A stretch of DNA of 64,000 nucleotides from Bacillota bacterium (GCA_017397935.1 JAFQHN010000016.1:1-64000); one strand, 5' to 3'; shown: positions 8,715-18,159, counted from the first letter of the stretch. Numbers and translations are program-made. Notes: generated from the letters alone by a model not told the origin.

Positions 8715-8826
8715 CTGATTTACACCTCCTATGCCAAAGACTCGCCCCGCCCGGTGGCCCTTGCGGACACTTCTTAACCATGACTAAGTGCGGTTTACCT
8801 ACATAACGGCTTATATACATAAAACC
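8715..8826 (-). ncRNA. Ribosomal protein L21 leader-like 5' UTR
   Basis: About 110 bases separate the promoter from rplU. They can fold: CACTT/AAGTG with inner CTTA/TAAG pairs closes a loop near 8765-8785, and a GC-rich block follows before the ribosome-binding site. Position and size fit the L21 leader family, in which excess L21 is thought to repress its own operon. I compared it from memory only, without a covariance model. Confidence 0.5.
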
Positions 8827-8832
8827 TTTGAT

Positions 8833-8861
8833 ATTTTAGCATAACGGGCAGCAGATGTCAA
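8833..8861 (-). promoter_or_regulatory. Promoter of rplU-rpmA
   Basis: A consensus -35 TTGACA (8856-8861 on minus), 17-base spacer and -10 TAAAAT (8833-8838), with TG one base upstream. It is the best match to sigma-A consensus in the window. Confidence 0.88.
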
Positions 8862-8894
8862 GCATTTTTACTGCATTTTATCGTATAATCAGCC

Positions 8895-8935
8895 AATAAA
8901 AACAAACAACCGGCAGCAAATAACCACCGGCTGTT
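8895..8935 (-). terminator. Terminator after lysC
   Basis: Nine-pair stem AACAGCCGG / CCGGTTGTT (8935-8927 and 8913-8905 on minus) is followed by a T-rich tract, just before the rplU promoter. Confidence 0.85.
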
Positions 8936-8945
8936 TTGATAATTA

Positions 8946-10163
8946 TTACAGGCCAAAATACTCATGCAGACGGCGCACCGCATCCTTGGCGCCCTCCTTC
9001 TGCAAGATACAGGAAACCTTGATCTCCGAAGTGGAAATCATCTCAATATTATAGCCGTTTTCATACAGGCACTTGAACATCTTGGCAGCCACACCGGGGT
9101 TGGTGATCATACCGGCACCCACAATAGACACCTTGGCCACATCTTTTTCCAGCGTAATGCGCTCGGCGTGGATTTTGGCGTTCAGCTCCTCCAAAACCTC
9201 TTCCAGCTTGCCGTCAGCCTCTTTGCCGGTGGTAAAGGAAATATCATTTTTGCCGTCATCATGGCCGCTCTGAATAATCATGTCCACATTGATTTTGGCA
9301 TCAGCCAGCCCACAGAACAGCACGCTGGCAATACCGGGCTGGTCAGGCACACCGTAAACCGTTACTTTAACCACATCATCATCATAAGCCACACCGCTGA
9401 CCAGAACTTCCTGCTCCAACTGCTTCATATCAACAACCTCCTTAACCATGGTACCTTCGTTATCATTAAAACTGGAGCGCACGCAAATCGGCATATTAAA
9501 AGTTTTGGCCACTTCTACGCTGCGCGGCTGCAAAACACCTGCACCCAGGCTGCTCATTTCCAGCATCTCATCAAAAGAAATCTCATCCAGCTTATGCGCA
9601 TCGGGCACAATACGCGGGTCAGCCGTATAAACACCGTCAACATCGGTGTAAATCTCGCACAAATCGGCATTCAAGCCAATCGCCAGCGCCACACCCGATG
9701 TATCAGAACCGCCGCGCCCCAGCGTATGAATTTCACCCAAAGAGTCCACACCCTGGAAACCGGTCACCACCACAATTTTGCCGGATGCCAGCTCGCGCTC
9801 CAAGCGCACCGAGTCAATCGAAATGATTTTGGCGCGGCTGTAAACACGGTCGGTGCGGATACCTGCCTGTTCACCCGTCAGCGAAACAGCCTTATAGCCC
9901 ATGGATTGCAGAGTAATAGCCAAAAGCGCCACACTTTGCTGCTCGCCGGTGGACATCAGCATATCCATCTCTCGCTCGGAAGGGTTGGCAGTTATCTGCC
10001 GGGCCATCGCAATCAAATCATCAGTAGTGTCACCCATCGCCGAAAGTACCACCACCACCTGATTACCGGCGTCTACGGTGCGGGCCACTCTGCGCGCCAC
10101 ATTAGCAATTCTCTCTAAATTGGCCACCGAACTGCCGCCGAATTTCTGCACAATCAATGCCAT
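8946..10163 (-). CDS. lysC: Aspartokinase, monofunctional with two ACT domains
   Basis: Aspartokinase phosphorylates aspartate, the first step to lysine, threonine, methionine and dipicolinate. KFGGSSVA (residues 7-14), FQGVDSLGEIHTLGRGGSDTS and TDVDGVYTADPR show the kinase domain (1 to about 245). Two ACT domains fill about 265-405 and would bind the feedback amino acid. The 405-residue length is that of the LysC/DapG type. GGGAGG stands seven bases before the ATG. It follows thrB by about 100 bases, which favours a role in the threonine branch; feedback specificity cannot be read from sequence. Confidence 0.95.
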   Translation of the reverse strand: MALIVQKFGGSSVANLERIANVARRVARTVDAGNQVVVVLSAMGDTTDDLIAMARQITANPSEREMDMLMSTGEQQSVALLAITLQSMGYKAVSLTGEQAGIRTDRVYSRAKIISIDSVRLERELASGKIVVVTGFQGVDSLGEIHTLGRGGSDTSGVALAIGLNADLCEIYTDVDGVYTADPRIVPDAHKLDEISFDEMLEMSSLGAGVLQPRSVEVAKTFNMPICVRSSFNDNEGTMVKEVVDMKQLEQEVLVSGVAYDDDVVKVTVYGVPDQPGIASVLFCGLADAKINVDMIIQSGHDDGKNDISFTTGKEADGKLEEVLEELNAKIHAERITLEKDVAKVSIVGAGMITNPGVAAKMFKCLYENGYNIEMISTSEIKVSCILQKEGAKDAVRRLHEYFGL

Positions 10164-10178
10164 ATATTTTCCTCCCTC

Positions 10179-10209
10179 AAAATCCGCACATCCATCACTG
10201 CCGGATTTT
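10179..10209 (-). promoter_or_regulatory. Stem-loop in the lysC leader
   Basis: AAAATCCG (10209-10202 on minus) and CGGATTTT (10186-10179) form an eight-pair stem directly upstream of the lysC ribosome-binding site. No T tract follows, so it is not an ordinary terminator. It is far too small for a lysine riboswitch. It may affect translation or mRNA ends. Confidence 0.4.
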
Positions 10210-10265
10210 CTCAGATTTACTTACAATATTTTATGCGTCGCTTTATTTTATGCTTAATTTGATGT

Positions 10266-11180
10266 TTAACAATCCACCGCACCGCAGTTATCCTGCCGCA
10301 GCAACATAACCTTGGCCTGCACGCCGACAGAACCCCATGCTCTCTGCATAGCCTGTTTAATTGCCTCGGCTTTATTATCACGCACATCAACAAAGGCAAT
10401 CAATGTCGGCCCTGCGCCGGATAAACCTGCCGCCAAAGCACCAGCGTTTTTGGCCGCCCGCAGCACCCTTTTAGCCCCTCTAATCAGCTTATAACGCTGC
10501 TCCTGGTGCAATCTGTCATCAAAAGCCGCCGCAAACAGCTCCAAATTACCGGTTGCCATCGCGCCCACCATCATCGAAGCGCATTGGATGTTATGGATAG
10601 CGTCTTCCCGGCTCACTTCCGTCGGCAAAATTTTGCGTGCCTTGCTGGTAGACAAATAAAAATCGGGAATAGCCACCACCGCCGCCAAATCAGCAGGCGG
10701 ATCAAGCCGCAGCACCACCGTTTTACCGTCTCTCTGGCAGGAAGATACAAAACCGCCGAACAGCGCCGGCGCCACATTATCGGAGTGCCCTTCCAAATCC
10801 ACGGCCATCTCCAACAACTGCTGCTTATCCAGCTTATCACCCAGTAAGCGGTTGGCCGCCACCAAACCGCCGATAATGGCCGACGATGAGCTGCCCAAAC
10901 CGCGGGAAACCGGTATTACATTATGCATCTTAAACTCCAGACCGCCAAAAGGCTCACCCAGCGCCTCAAAAACCCTGCGTGCCGCCTTAACCGTCAGATT
11001 ATCCTTAATTTGCCCCATGGATTTGGTATGCTCACCCATGTTTTCCAGCCGGATAGCACGGCCGGGCAGGCGACGCAGCTCCACGGTATTATACATATCA
11101 AAGGCCATACCAAAGGTATCAAAACCGGCGCCCATATTAGCGGTGGTGGCCGGCACCCTTATCTTAACCTCTTGCAGCAT
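10266..11180 (-). CDS. thrB: Homoserine kinase
   Basis: The 304-residue GHMP kinase has VPATTANMGAGFDTFG at its N-terminus and the ATP-binding loop PVSRGLGSSSSA at residues 90-101. The C-terminal GLSGAGPTLIAFV motif is also present. ThrB phosphorylates homoserine, the penultimate step of threonine synthesis. GGAG stands nine bases before the ATG. It follows hom by 32 bases. No thrC is seen in the window, so threonine synthase must be elsewhere. Confidence 0.95.
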   Translation of the reverse strand: MLQEVKIRVPATTANMGAGFDTFGMAFDMYNTVELRRLPGRAIRLENMGEHTKSMGQIKDNLTVKAARRVFEALGEPFGGLEFKMHNVIPVSRGLGSSSSAIIGGLVAANRLLGDKLDKQQLLEMAVDLEGHSDNVAPALFGGFVSSCQRDGKTVVLRLDPPADLAAVVAIPDFYLSTSKARKILPTEVSREDAIHNIQCASMMVGAMATGNLELFAAAFDDRLHQEQRYKLIRGAKRVLRAAKNAGALAAGLSGAGPTLIAFVDVRDNKAEAIKQAMQRAWGSVGVQAKVMLLRQDNCGAVDC

Positions 11181-11212
11181 TACAAAAGACTCCTATCCCC
11201 AATAATTTCGGC

Positions 11213-12529
11213 TTAATCGCCGTTTACACGAATCATGCTGGCCACACAATCCACGCAGGCCAAATGCTGCAAGCGCTCCAATGCCTCCTGTAAATTGGCC
11301 TCCTTAACACTGTGCGTAATCAGCACGATCTCGGCCAGGCCGCTGTCGGTAACCCGCTTTTGGATAACCGAATCCATGCTGATGTCGGAAGTCGCAAAAG
11401 CATCGGCAATCTGAGCCAGCACCTTGGGCTTGTCCTGAACCATCAGGCGGATATAATATTTGTTGATACACTCGGTAATCGGCAGTACCTTTTTATTCTC
11501 AAAGAAGCGAATACCGGATACGCCGCGGGTGTTGTTGATAATTTTTTTGGCAGCGGTGATAACATCGCCGGCAACTGCGCTGGCGGTGGGCAAAGAGCCT
11601 GCACCACGGCCGTAAAACATGGATTGACCCAACGCATCGCCTTCCACAAACACCGCATTAAAAACATCGTTAACCGAGGCCAGAGGATGCTCCTTGGCAA
11701 TCATCAGCGGATATACACATACCGCAATCGAGTTTTCATCACCCGGCGCCGGTTTAGCCAGACCAACCAGTTTAACGGCATAACCCAACTGGTCGGCATA
11801 GGCAATATCAAACTTGGTAATATTGGTAATGCCCTCCACATAAACCATATCCTCGGTGATATTGGAGTTATAGGCAATCGACGCCAAAATAGCCATTTTT
11901 CTGGCCGCGTCAAAGCCCTCAATATCGTTGGTAGGATTAGCCTCGGCATAACCCAGCTCCTGTGCGCGTTTCAGGCAAGGCTCAAAATCGGCACCGTTGC
12001 TGGTCATCTGCGACAAAATATAGTTGGTGGTGCCGTTTACAATACCCATGATCTCCACAATATTATTGGCCGCCAGGCTGTCCTTCAAGGCCTTCAAAAT
12101 CGGGATACCGCCTGCCACGCTGGCCTCAAAGAAGAAATCAACGCCATTATTGTCGGCCAGCTCAAAAAGCTCGGCCCCATGGGAGGCCACCAGATCCTTG
12201 TTGGCGGTCACCACGCTCTTGCCGGCAGCCAACGCCGCCGAAACCATCTCCAACGCAGGATGAATACCACCAATCAGCTCAATTACAATATCAATTTCCG
12301 GGTCATCAATCAAATCGCGGAAGTTGGTGGTGGCAGTAGTCGTACCCTCCAACCCAAGCTCCTTAATACGCTGCTCGGTATAAGCCAAATCCAGATTACA
12401 AATGCGGCTTACCTCAATTTTTACCGCGCGTTTGGCAATAACCTCGCTGTTTTTGGCCAGCACTTCCAGCGTACCGCCGCCCACAGTACCCAAACCAATC
12501 AAACCGACTTTAACAATTTTATTTTCCAT
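11213..12529 (-). CDS. hom: Homoserine dehydrogenase with C-terminal ACT domain
   Basis: Hom reduces aspartate semialdehyde to homoserine. The NAD(P)-binding GLGTVGGG is at residues 12-19. The GTTNYIL and GYAEANPTNDIEGFDAARK segments mark the catalytic domain, and about 85 C-terminal residues form an ACT domain for threonine feedback. I start at the ATG at 12527-12529, where TGAGG is six bases upstream; another ATG four codons earlier has a poorer site. It is the middle gene of pheB-hom-thrB. Confidence 0.95.
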   Translation of the reverse strand: MENKIVKVGLIGLGTVGGGTLEVLAKNSEVIAKRAVKIEVSRICNLDLAYTEQRIKELGLEGTTTATTNFRDLIDDPEIDIVIELIGGIHPALEMVSAALAAGKSVVTANKDLVASHGAELFELADNNGVDFFFEASVAGGIPILKALKDSLAANNIVEIMGIVNGTTNYILSQMTSNGADFEPCLKRAQELGYAEANPTNDIEGFDAARKMAILASIAYNSNITEDMVYVEGITNITKFDIAYADQLGYAVKLVGLAKPAPGDENSIAVCVYPLMIAKEHPLASVNDVFNAVFVEGDALGQSMFYGRGAGSLPTASAVAGDVITAAKKIINNTRGVSGIRFFENKKVLPITECINKYYIRLMVQDKPKVLAQIADAFATSDISMDSVIQKRVTDSGLAEIVLITHSVKEANLQEALERLQHLACVDCVASMIRVNGD

Positions 12530-12557
12530 AACAAACCTCATCCAAATTATTTTTTAT

Positions 12558-13028
12558 TTATTTACTGTTGGCCAACTCGCCGATATAAGTGGCGCTGATA
12601 ATGCCGGGCAGCTCCTGAATTTTACTGAGCAAACTACCCAAAGAAAGCTGTGCCTCCGAAACCTCCATGGTAATGGTGGCCGCCGCAATACCGGAAAGCG
12701 GCATATCCTGATTAAGCGTGTGGATATTACAATGATATTCTGCCAAAATAGCCAGCACCGCCATCAAATGCCCCGGAGTATTATCCATGCGCACATTAAG
12801 CACCACCACACGGTAAGTTTCCTGCTGATAAAACGGGAAAATGCCATCTTTATACTTATAATATACGCTGCGGCTGATGTCCGCCATTTTTACCGCCTCA
12901 TTGATATTTTTCGCCTCGCCGCGGGCCAAAAATTGCTTGGCCTGCGCTGTCCGCTTAATAGCCTCGGGCAAAATATCCTCATAAATAATATAGGCTTCTT
13001 TTCTATTGTTAATGCCACTCATATTCAT
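12558..13028 (-). CDS. pheB: ACT-domain protein, PheB/UPF0735 family
   Basis: About 156 residues. An N-terminal helix-turn-helix-like part (DILPEAIKRTAQAKQFL, then DISRSVYYKYKDGIFPF) is followed by an ACT domain (about 72-150). The match to Bacillus PheB is clear along the length. The function is unsettled; the ACT domain suggests amino-acid sensing and the position in front of hom-thrB suggests regulation of that branch. Three ATGs lie close together (13022, 13028, 13031); AGGGAG spacing favours the middle one. The longer frame upstream of this start runs through promoter sequence and is not coding. Confidence 0.82.
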   Translation of the reverse strand: MNMSGINNRKEAYIIYEDILPEAIKRTAQAKQFLARGEAKNINEAVKMADISRSVYYKYKDGIFPFYQQETYRVVVLNVRMDNTPGHLMAVLAILAEYHCNIHTLNQDMPLSGIAAATITMEVSEAQLSLGSLLSKIQELPGIISATYIGELANSK

Positions 13029-13131
13029 CATTCTCCCTGCTAAACCAGCATATAAACAACATATCAACCAGCACTCCGTGTCCACAATCAGCGGAACAAT
13101 ATCCGCCCACGGAAAACATAACTTGTTTGCA

Positions 13132-13160
13132 ATTATAACAAAAAACCACCGGCATAGCAA
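13132..13160 (-). promoter_or_regulatory. Promoter of pheB-hom-thrB
   Basis: -35 TTGCTA (13155-13160), 17-base spacer and -10 TATAAT (13132-13137), with TG one base upstream, on the minus strand. The leader to pheB is about 95 bases. I find no T-box or other riboswitch in it. Confidence 0.8.
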
Positions 13161-13227
13161 GTATTTTTACAAAAATTTTGCAGAGTATTCTATATACAAT
13201 CACAAATACAATCTGCCGCACCACCGC

Positions 13228-13260
13228 AAAAAAAAGCAAGCCGCAGCACCGGCTGCGGCT
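13228..13260 (-). terminator. Terminator after spoIVA
   Basis: Nine-pair GC-rich stem AGCCGCAGC / GCTGCGGCT with a four-base loop (13239-13260), followed on the minus strand by eight T (13228-13235). Confidence 0.92.
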
Positions 13261-13289
13261 CATCAAACCCCTTCATATAATATTAAAGC

Positions 13290-14771
13290 TTATAAAATTA
13301 TGCAGATAAGTCCGCCGCCGCCCTCATTGACAATGCGCTGCAAAGTCTCCTGCAACTTGGCCTGGGCGTTTTCGGGCATCTTATACAGCTTGCCCTGTAT
13401 GCCCTCCTGCACCAGTTCGTTCAGCGATTTGCCGAAGATGTTAGTCTGCCAGATTTTCTGCGGGTCCTCCTCAAATTCGCTGAGTATGTACCGCACCAGC
13501 TCCTCGCATTGTTTTTCGGTGCCGATAAGCGGCGTGATTTCGGTGGAGATATTGGCCCGCAGCACATGGAAGCTGGGTGCACTGGCCTTCAATCTTACAC
13601 CAAACCGTCCGCCCTGCTTGATAAGCTCCGGCTCTTCCAGATACATCTCGCCCACACGCGGCGTCACCACACCATAACCCTGCTCTCTGGCCTGCTCTAT
13701 CGCCTCGGATACCTTCTCCCATTCGCGGTTGCCGTGGCTGAAATCACGCACAACTTTCAGCAGCGTATGCTCGCCTTCAATCTCCTCGCCGGCATACTCG
13801 GCCAACACCTGATAAAATAGCTCATACGGCGTATCCAACTGCACCCGTGCCTGCCCGCTGCCCAAGTCCATTTCCCAAAGCTCGGCCTGCGCCACATTCT
13901 CGGCAGCAGACAACTCCTCCACCATGGCATCAATATCGCGCACCCGCCGCACGTTGCTCATCGCCCCGCCAATCATGCTCTCCATCTGCTTTTGCAGCCA
14001 ATGTCCGGCAGGCAGCTCCTCAAACCAGCGCGGCAAACTGATGTCGATTTCATTCACGGGGAATTCAAACAGCAATTCCTGCAAAACCGTCAGCACATCA
14101 TTCTGGCTCATCACCGCAACATTCAGGGGCAGCACACAGGCATCATATTCCTCGCGCAGCCGTTCACATTCGGCCATTGTGGCCTCTGCCTGCGGCTCGG
14201 CGGTGTTATATACCAGCAAAAACGGCTTGCCCAATTCTTTCAGCTCTCCCACCACTCTGGCCTCGGCCTCGGCATAATCTGCCCTGTCGATCCCGGTGAT
14301 ACTGCTGTCCGCCGTCACCACCACGCCAATGGTGCTGTGGTCGCTGATAACCTTCTGCGTGCCGATTTCTGCCGCCTGCTGGAAGGGTATGGCCTCCTCA
14401 AACCACGGAGTATTAACCATGCGCGGAATATCCTCCTCCTGGAAGCCCAACGCCCCCGGCACCCCGTATCCCACGCAATCCACCAGCCGCACCTGCGCAC
14501 TAAGACCTTCCTTCACCTCAATCGGCACTGCCTCCGCCGGAATAAACTTCGGCTCGGTGGTCATCACCGTTTTGCCGGCTCCGCTCTGCGGCAGCTCATC
14601 CACCGCCCGCCGCCGTGCCTCATCGTCAGCCATGCCCGGCAGCACCAGCAGCTCCATAAACCGCTTAATAAAGGTTGATTTACCGGTGCGTACCGGCCCC
14701 ACCACCCCCAAATAAATATCACCGTTGGTTCTGGTGGCTATATCTTCAAGTATATCAAACTTTTCCACCAT
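13290..14771 (-). CDS. spoIVA: Stage IV sporulation protein A, spore-coat ATPase
   Basis: The 493-residue protein has Walker A GPVRTGKS at 25-32 and the SpoIVA-specific VDCVGYGVPGALG and DHSTIGVVVTADSSITGI segments. It keeps the hydrophobic C-terminal tail used to bind the forespore membrane. SpoIVA polymerises on the outer forespore membrane with ATP and is the base on which the coat assembles. Length is normal (492 in Bacillus). GGGAGGG is just upstream of the ATG. It is a single-gene unit between terminators. Its presence is strong evidence that the organism forms endospores or descends from a spore former. Confidence 0.97.
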   Translation of the reverse strand: MVEKFDILEDIATRTNGDIYLGVVGPVRTGKSTFIKRFMELLVLPGMADDEARRRAVDELPQSGAGKTVMTTEPKFIPAEAVPIEVKEGLSAQVRLVDCVGYGVPGALGFQEEDIPRMVNTPWFEEAIPFQQAAEIGTQKVISDHSTIGVVVTADSSITGIDRADYAEAEARVVGELKELGKPFLLVYNTAEPQAEATMAECERLREEYDACVLPLNVAVMSQNDVLTVLQELLFEFPVNEIDISLPRWFEELPAGHWLQKQMESMIGGAMSNVRRVRDIDAMVEELSAAENVAQAELWEMDLGSGQARVQLDTPYELFYQVLAEYAGEEIEGEHTLLKVVRDFSHGNREWEKVSEAIEQAREQGYGVVTPRVGEMYLEEPELIKQGGRFGVRLKASAPSFHVLRANISTEITPLIGTEKQCEELVRYILSEFEEDPQKIWQTNIFGKSLNELVQEGIQGKLYKMPENAQAKLQETLQRIVNEGGGGLICIIL

Positions 14772-14810
14772 GCGTTCCCTCCCCTTGGGCCTTTCAGCCG
14801 TTTTGTTTTA

Positions 14811-14848
14811 TAAAAAATAAAAAGTATGGTTCGTTTCCATACTTTTTA
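14811..14848. terminator. Terminator after gpsA
   Basis: Twelve-pair stem TAAAAAGTATGG (14818-14829) / CCATACTTTTTA (14837-14848). On the minus strand it continues into TTTTTT, ending the der-plsY-gpsA transcript before spoIVA. Confidence 0.85.
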
Positions 14849-14914
14849 TGCTTATTCAATTCAATTTATACCCAAGATATTATGACGGGAGCGCAATTTT
14901 TTGTCCGCCCGTGT

Positions 14915-15904
14915 TTATTCCGACTTTTTGTCGCGCTGCATTAAACCGATTTTCAGCTGTTCAATCGGGTAATCCTCATACAGCACACGGTAAATGCTGT
15001 CGGTAATCGGCATCTCCACGCCCTGCTCACGGGCCAGTTCATAAGCTATCCGTGTGGCATTGATACCTTCCACCACCATACCCATCTCGCTCTGAATATC
15101 AGCCAGCTTTTTGCCCTGCCCCAGCATCATGCCGGCGGTACGGTTGCGGCTGTGTCGGCTGCCGCAGGTAACCACCAAATCACCCATGCCGGAAAGACCG
15201 TAGAAGGTGTCAACCCGGGCGCCCATTTTTACGCCCAGCCGCACGATTTCCTTCAAACCGCGGGTCAGCACCGCAGCTTCGGTGTTATCACCGCAGCCCA
15301 GGCCATAACAGATACCGCTGGCCAGCGCAATAATATTTTTCAAGGAGCCGCCCAGCTCCACACCCACCACATCGGGGTTGGCATAAACACGCATATAGCC
15401 GTTGCTGAACAGCTCCTGCACCGCCCGCATAACCTGCTCATCGTCAGCAGCAGCCACCACCGCAGTCGGGATTTTACGGCTTACCTCCTCGGCATGGCTG
15501 GGGCCGGAAAGCACCGCCACCTTATTCTGCGGAAAAGCCGCCTGCAAAAGCTCACTCATCCGCACGTGCGTCTGCAAATCAAAACCCTTGGCCACCGATA
15601 CCAAAATCGTATCAGCCGCCACCAGGCCCTGCAAATTCTGCGATACCGGCCGCATGGCATGGCTGGGCACCGCCATAATCAAAAACTGCTTATCAGCCGC
15701 AGCCTCCGCCAAATCAGAGGTAAACAGCAACCCCTGCGGCAATTTTACCCCCGGCAGAAAAGCGGGATTCTCACCCAACCGCCGCATCTCATCAATATGG
15801 CTTTGCTCCAACGACCACAGCGTTACCTCATGTCCGTTCTCATGCAGCACCAACCCCAGGGCCGTTCCCCAGCTGCCGGCGCCGATAACAGCAACCTTAA
15901 CCAT
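14915..15904 (-). CDS. gpsA: NAD(P)-dependent glycerol-3-phosphate dehydrogenase
   Basis: GpsA reduces dihydroxyacetone phosphate to sn-glycerol-3-phosphate for phospholipids. GAGSWGTAL (residues 8-16) is the nucleotide-binding loop. The ELGGSLKNIIALASG segment carries the catalytic Lys, and GLSGMGDLVVTC follows. I use the ATG at 15902-15904 with GGAGG nine bases upstream, giving 329 residues, the usual size. It follows plsY by 39 bases, so the enzyme that makes glycerol-3-phosphate and the one that acylates it are co-transcribed. Confidence 0.95.
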   Translation of the reverse strand: MVKVAVIGAGSWGTALGLVLHENGHEVTLWSLEQSHIDEMRRLGENPAFLPGVKLPQGLLFTSDLAEAAADKQFLIMAVPSHAMRPVSQNLQGLVAADTILVSVAKGFDLQTHVRMSELLQAAFPQNKVAVLSGPSHAEEVSRKIPTAVVAAADDEQVMRAVQELFSNGYMRVYANPDVVGVELGGSLKNIIALASGICYGLGCGDNTEAAVLTRGLKEIVRLGVKMGARVDTFYGLSGMGDLVVTCGSRHSRNRTAGMMLGQGKKLADIQSEMGMVVEGINATRIAYELAREQGVEMPITDSIYRVLYEDYPIEQLKIGLMQRDKKSE

Positions 15905-15943
15905 CTCCACACACCTCCAACGCACCGAAACTTACGGCGCAGT

Positions 15944-16543
15944 TCATTTATTTTTATAGAATGTCTTGCTCTCGGTACCGTTCAGCAGCCGCTTAATATT
16001 GGCCCGGTGCATAAATAACACAGCACAGGCCATCAGAAGATACAAAACGCGCAGCAGCGTAGGCTCCGGCACCACAAAAACAGTTACAATCAACGCCAAA
16101 CAGGCCATAATGCTGCCCAGCGAAACATAACCGGTCAGCGCAATCGGCAGAATAAAAGCAATCAGCGCCGGTATAAATACCATCGGCGAAAGTGCCAGAC
16201 AGGCACCGGCTCCGCAGGCCACACCCTTGCCGCCGTGGAACTCCAAAAACACTGGGAACATATGCCCCACAATCACAAAAACAAACCCCAGCAGGCCGCC
16301 GGTATCCCCGGCCAGCCACTGGCCAATCAGCACAGCCGCCACGCCTTTCAGAATATCCAGCGCCATAACCACCATCGCCAGCTTTTTGCCCACCGCCCGT
16401 GCAGTGTTGGTGGTGCCGGCGCTGCCGCTGCCTATGGTACGGATATCCTTACCGGTTTTCATTTTGGTGATAATATATGCGAAAGAAACTGATCCCAGCA
16501 GATAAGCGATAAGCACCGCCAGCAAACTGTTCAGCAATTCCAT
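15944..16543 (-). CDS. plsY: Acyl-phosphate:glycerol-3-phosphate acyltransferase
   Basis: The 199-residue membrane protein has several hydrophobic segments and the three PlsY motifs: GSVSFAYII, GSGSAGTTNTARAVGK and FLEFHGGKGVACG. It transfers an acyl group from acyl phosphate to position 1 of glycerol-3-phosphate, the first step of phospholipid synthesis in Firmicutes. GGGAGG is nine bases before the ATG. It lies between der and gpsA, the usual order. Confidence 0.95.
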   Translation of the reverse strand: MELLNSLLAVLIAYLLGSVSFAYIITKMKTGKDIRTIGSGSAGTTNTARAVGKKLAMVVMALDILKGVAAVLIGQWLAGDTGGLLGFVFVIVGHMFPVFLEFHGGKGVACGAGACLALSPMVFIPALIAFILPIALTGYVSLGSIMACLALIVTVFVVPEPTLLRVLYLLMACAVLFMHRANIKRLLNGTESKTFYKNK

Positions 16544-16578
16544 AAGTTAAACCCTCCCAAACAGGCTTATTTGCTTGA

Positions 16579-17976
16579 TCAGCGGCCGTTTTCCGGCTTT
16601 CTATCCGGCTTTTTGTCCTGTTTCTTCTCCGTTTTGTTCAGCGGATTATTTTCTTCTTCCTTCTCGTTGCGGCCGATAACTTTCAGCCAGATGGGCGTGC
16701 CCTCAAAGCCAAAGTTGGTACGCAGCTGGTTTTCCAGATAACGCAGGTAAGAGAAATGCATCAGCTCAGGGTCGTTCACAAAGAACAGGAAGGTCGGAGG
16801 CTTAACACCGGCCTGGGTAACATAAAAAATCTTCAAACGGCGGCCTTTATCACTCGGCAGGGGGTTCAGCAGAATAGCCTCGTTCAGCACCTCATTCAGG
16901 CGGCTGGAAGTCACACGCTTGGTCTGTTCCTCGGCAGCCTGGTCTACCAAATCCATGATCTGGCCAACACGCTGGCCCGTCAGCGCCGACACATAAATCA
17001 CCTTGGCATAGCTCATAAACGCCAGATTCTCGCGCAGCTTGGTTTCATATTCCTTCACAGTGCGATCGTTTTTCTTCAACAAATCCCATTTATTGACCAC
17101 CACCACCAGGCCCTTGCCGGCCTCATGCGCATAACCGGCAATCCGCTGGTCCTGCTCGGTCACGCCATCCTTGGCATCAATCACCATCAGCACCACATCG
17201 CTGCGGTCAACGGCGTGCAGGGCACGCGCCACGCTGTAACGCTCGGTGGTTTCGGCAATTTTACCGCGGCGGCGCATACCGGCGGTGTCGATAATACGGT
17301 ACAGCTCGCCGTTGCGCATAAAATCGCTGTCAATCGCATCACGGGTGGTACCTGCCATATCCGCCACAATGCTGCGTTCCTTGCCCAGCAGGCGGTTGGT
17401 CAGCGATGATTTACCCACATTCGGTCTGCCAATCACCGCAATACTTACAGCCGCCTCATTCTGCTGCAATTCATGCTTCGGCGGAAAATGCTCCACCACA
17501 GCGTCCAGCAAATCGCCGGTGTTCATACCGTGGATAGACGAAATAGCAATCGGCTCACCCAGGCCCAGCTCATAAAACTCAATAATATCGTCGATATGGG
17601 CAAAATTGTCCATCTTGTTAACTGCCAGCACCACAGGCTTGCCGCTGCGGCGCAAAAATTCGGCCGCCTCTCTGTCCTCATAAGTCAGGCCGGTGCGGCT
17701 GTCTGTTACAAAAATAATCACATGGGCCTCTTCAATGGCAATGCTTGCCTGCCGAATAATGCCCGTCAAAATCTGGTCATTTTTATCGCTGAAATCAATG
17801 CCGCCGGTGTCGATAACGGTAAAATCACGGTCCAGCCAGGTAGCGTCACGGTACAATCGGTCACGGGTCACGCCCGACAAATCCTCTACAATGGCGTGAC
17901 GGGCACCGATCAAACGGTTAAACAGGGTACTTTTACCCACATTGGGCCGCCCCACAATAGCTACAATAGGTTTCAT
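16579..17976 (-). CDS. der: Ribosome-assembly GTPase Der (EngA)
   Basis: Two tandem G domains, with P-loops GRPNVGKS at 9-16 and 183-190, plus a KH-like C-terminal domain identify Der, which helps mature the 50S subunit. I start at the ATG at 17974-17976, where AAAGGA is nine bases upstream; a longer upstream frame is leader. The 465-residue protein ends in about 28 Lys/Glu/Asn-rich residues that exceed the core family length and look like a disordered tail. It is the first gene of der-plsY-gpsA. Confidence 0.96.
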   Translation of the reverse strand: MKPIVAIVGRPNVGKSTLFNRLIGARHAIVEDLSGVTRDRLYRDATWLDRDFTVIDTGGIDFSDKNDQILTGIIRQASIAIEEAHVIIFVTDSRTGLTYEDREAAEFLRRSGKPVVLAVNKMDNFAHIDDIIEFYELGLGEPIAISSIHGMNTGDLLDAVVEHFPPKHELQQNEAAVSIAVIGRPNVGKSSLTNRLLGKERSIVADMAGTTRDAIDSDFMRNGELYRIIDTAGMRRRGKIAETTERYSVARALHAVDRSDVVLMVIDAKDGVTEQDQRIAGYAHEAGKGLVVVVNKWDLLKKNDRTVKEYETKLRENLAFMSYAKVIYVSALTGQRVGQIMDLVDQAAEEQTKRVTSSRLNEVLNEAILLNPLPSDKGRRLKIFYVTQAGVKPPTFLFFVNDPELMHFSYLRYLENQLRTNFGFEGTPIWLKVIGRNEKEEENNPLNKTEKKQDKKPDRKPENGR

Positions 17977-18057
17977 TAAATCAAATCCTTTCGGTATATC
18001 GCAAAAAAAGCCAAAAATCCATAACGATCCTGCCAACAGGCAGACTTTAACATTTAT

Positions 18058-18085
18058 ATTATACCATATTTAAGCAAATAATCAA
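18058..18085 (-). promoter_or_regulatory. Promoter of der-plsY-gpsA
   Basis: -35 TTGATT (18080-18085), 16-base spacer and -10 TATAAT (18058-18063) with TG one base upstream. A small hairpin (ctgcc/ggcag) lies in the leader. Confidence 0.75.
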
Positions 18086-18114
18086 TATTCTGCCCCAAAT
18101 ACAACCGCAAAAAG

Positions 18115-18159
18115 ACAACAAAAAAGCACCCACCCCGTTTTGCACAGGACAGGTGCTTT
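18115..18159 (-). terminator. Terminator of the hutP-cmk-plsC-ispH/rpsA operon
   Basis: AAAGCACC (18159-18152 on minus) pairs with GGTGCTTT (18130-18123), followed by a T-rich tract. Confidence 0.8.

Noticed and set aside
10164-10265. Lysine riboswitch in front of lysC
   Set aside because: The gap is about 100 bases and holds only one eight-pair hairpin; a lysine riboswitch needs about 170 bases and five helices.
13032-13131. T-box or threonine attenuator before pheB-hom-thrB
   Set aside because: No T-box sequence, specifier loop or antiterminator/terminator pair can be drawn in the 95-base leader.
12558-13160. 200-residue version of the PheB-like protein
   Set aside because: The extra N-terminal codons run through the operon's promoter and leader; PheB homology and the ribosome site begin at about 13028.
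14772-14914. Sigma-E-like pattern GTATAAA - 14 - CATAAAAA before spoIVA
   Set aside because: Only about 10 of 15 positions fit and the -10 is part of the gpsA terminator arm, so I do not call it, although spoIVA is expected to be sigma-E controlled.
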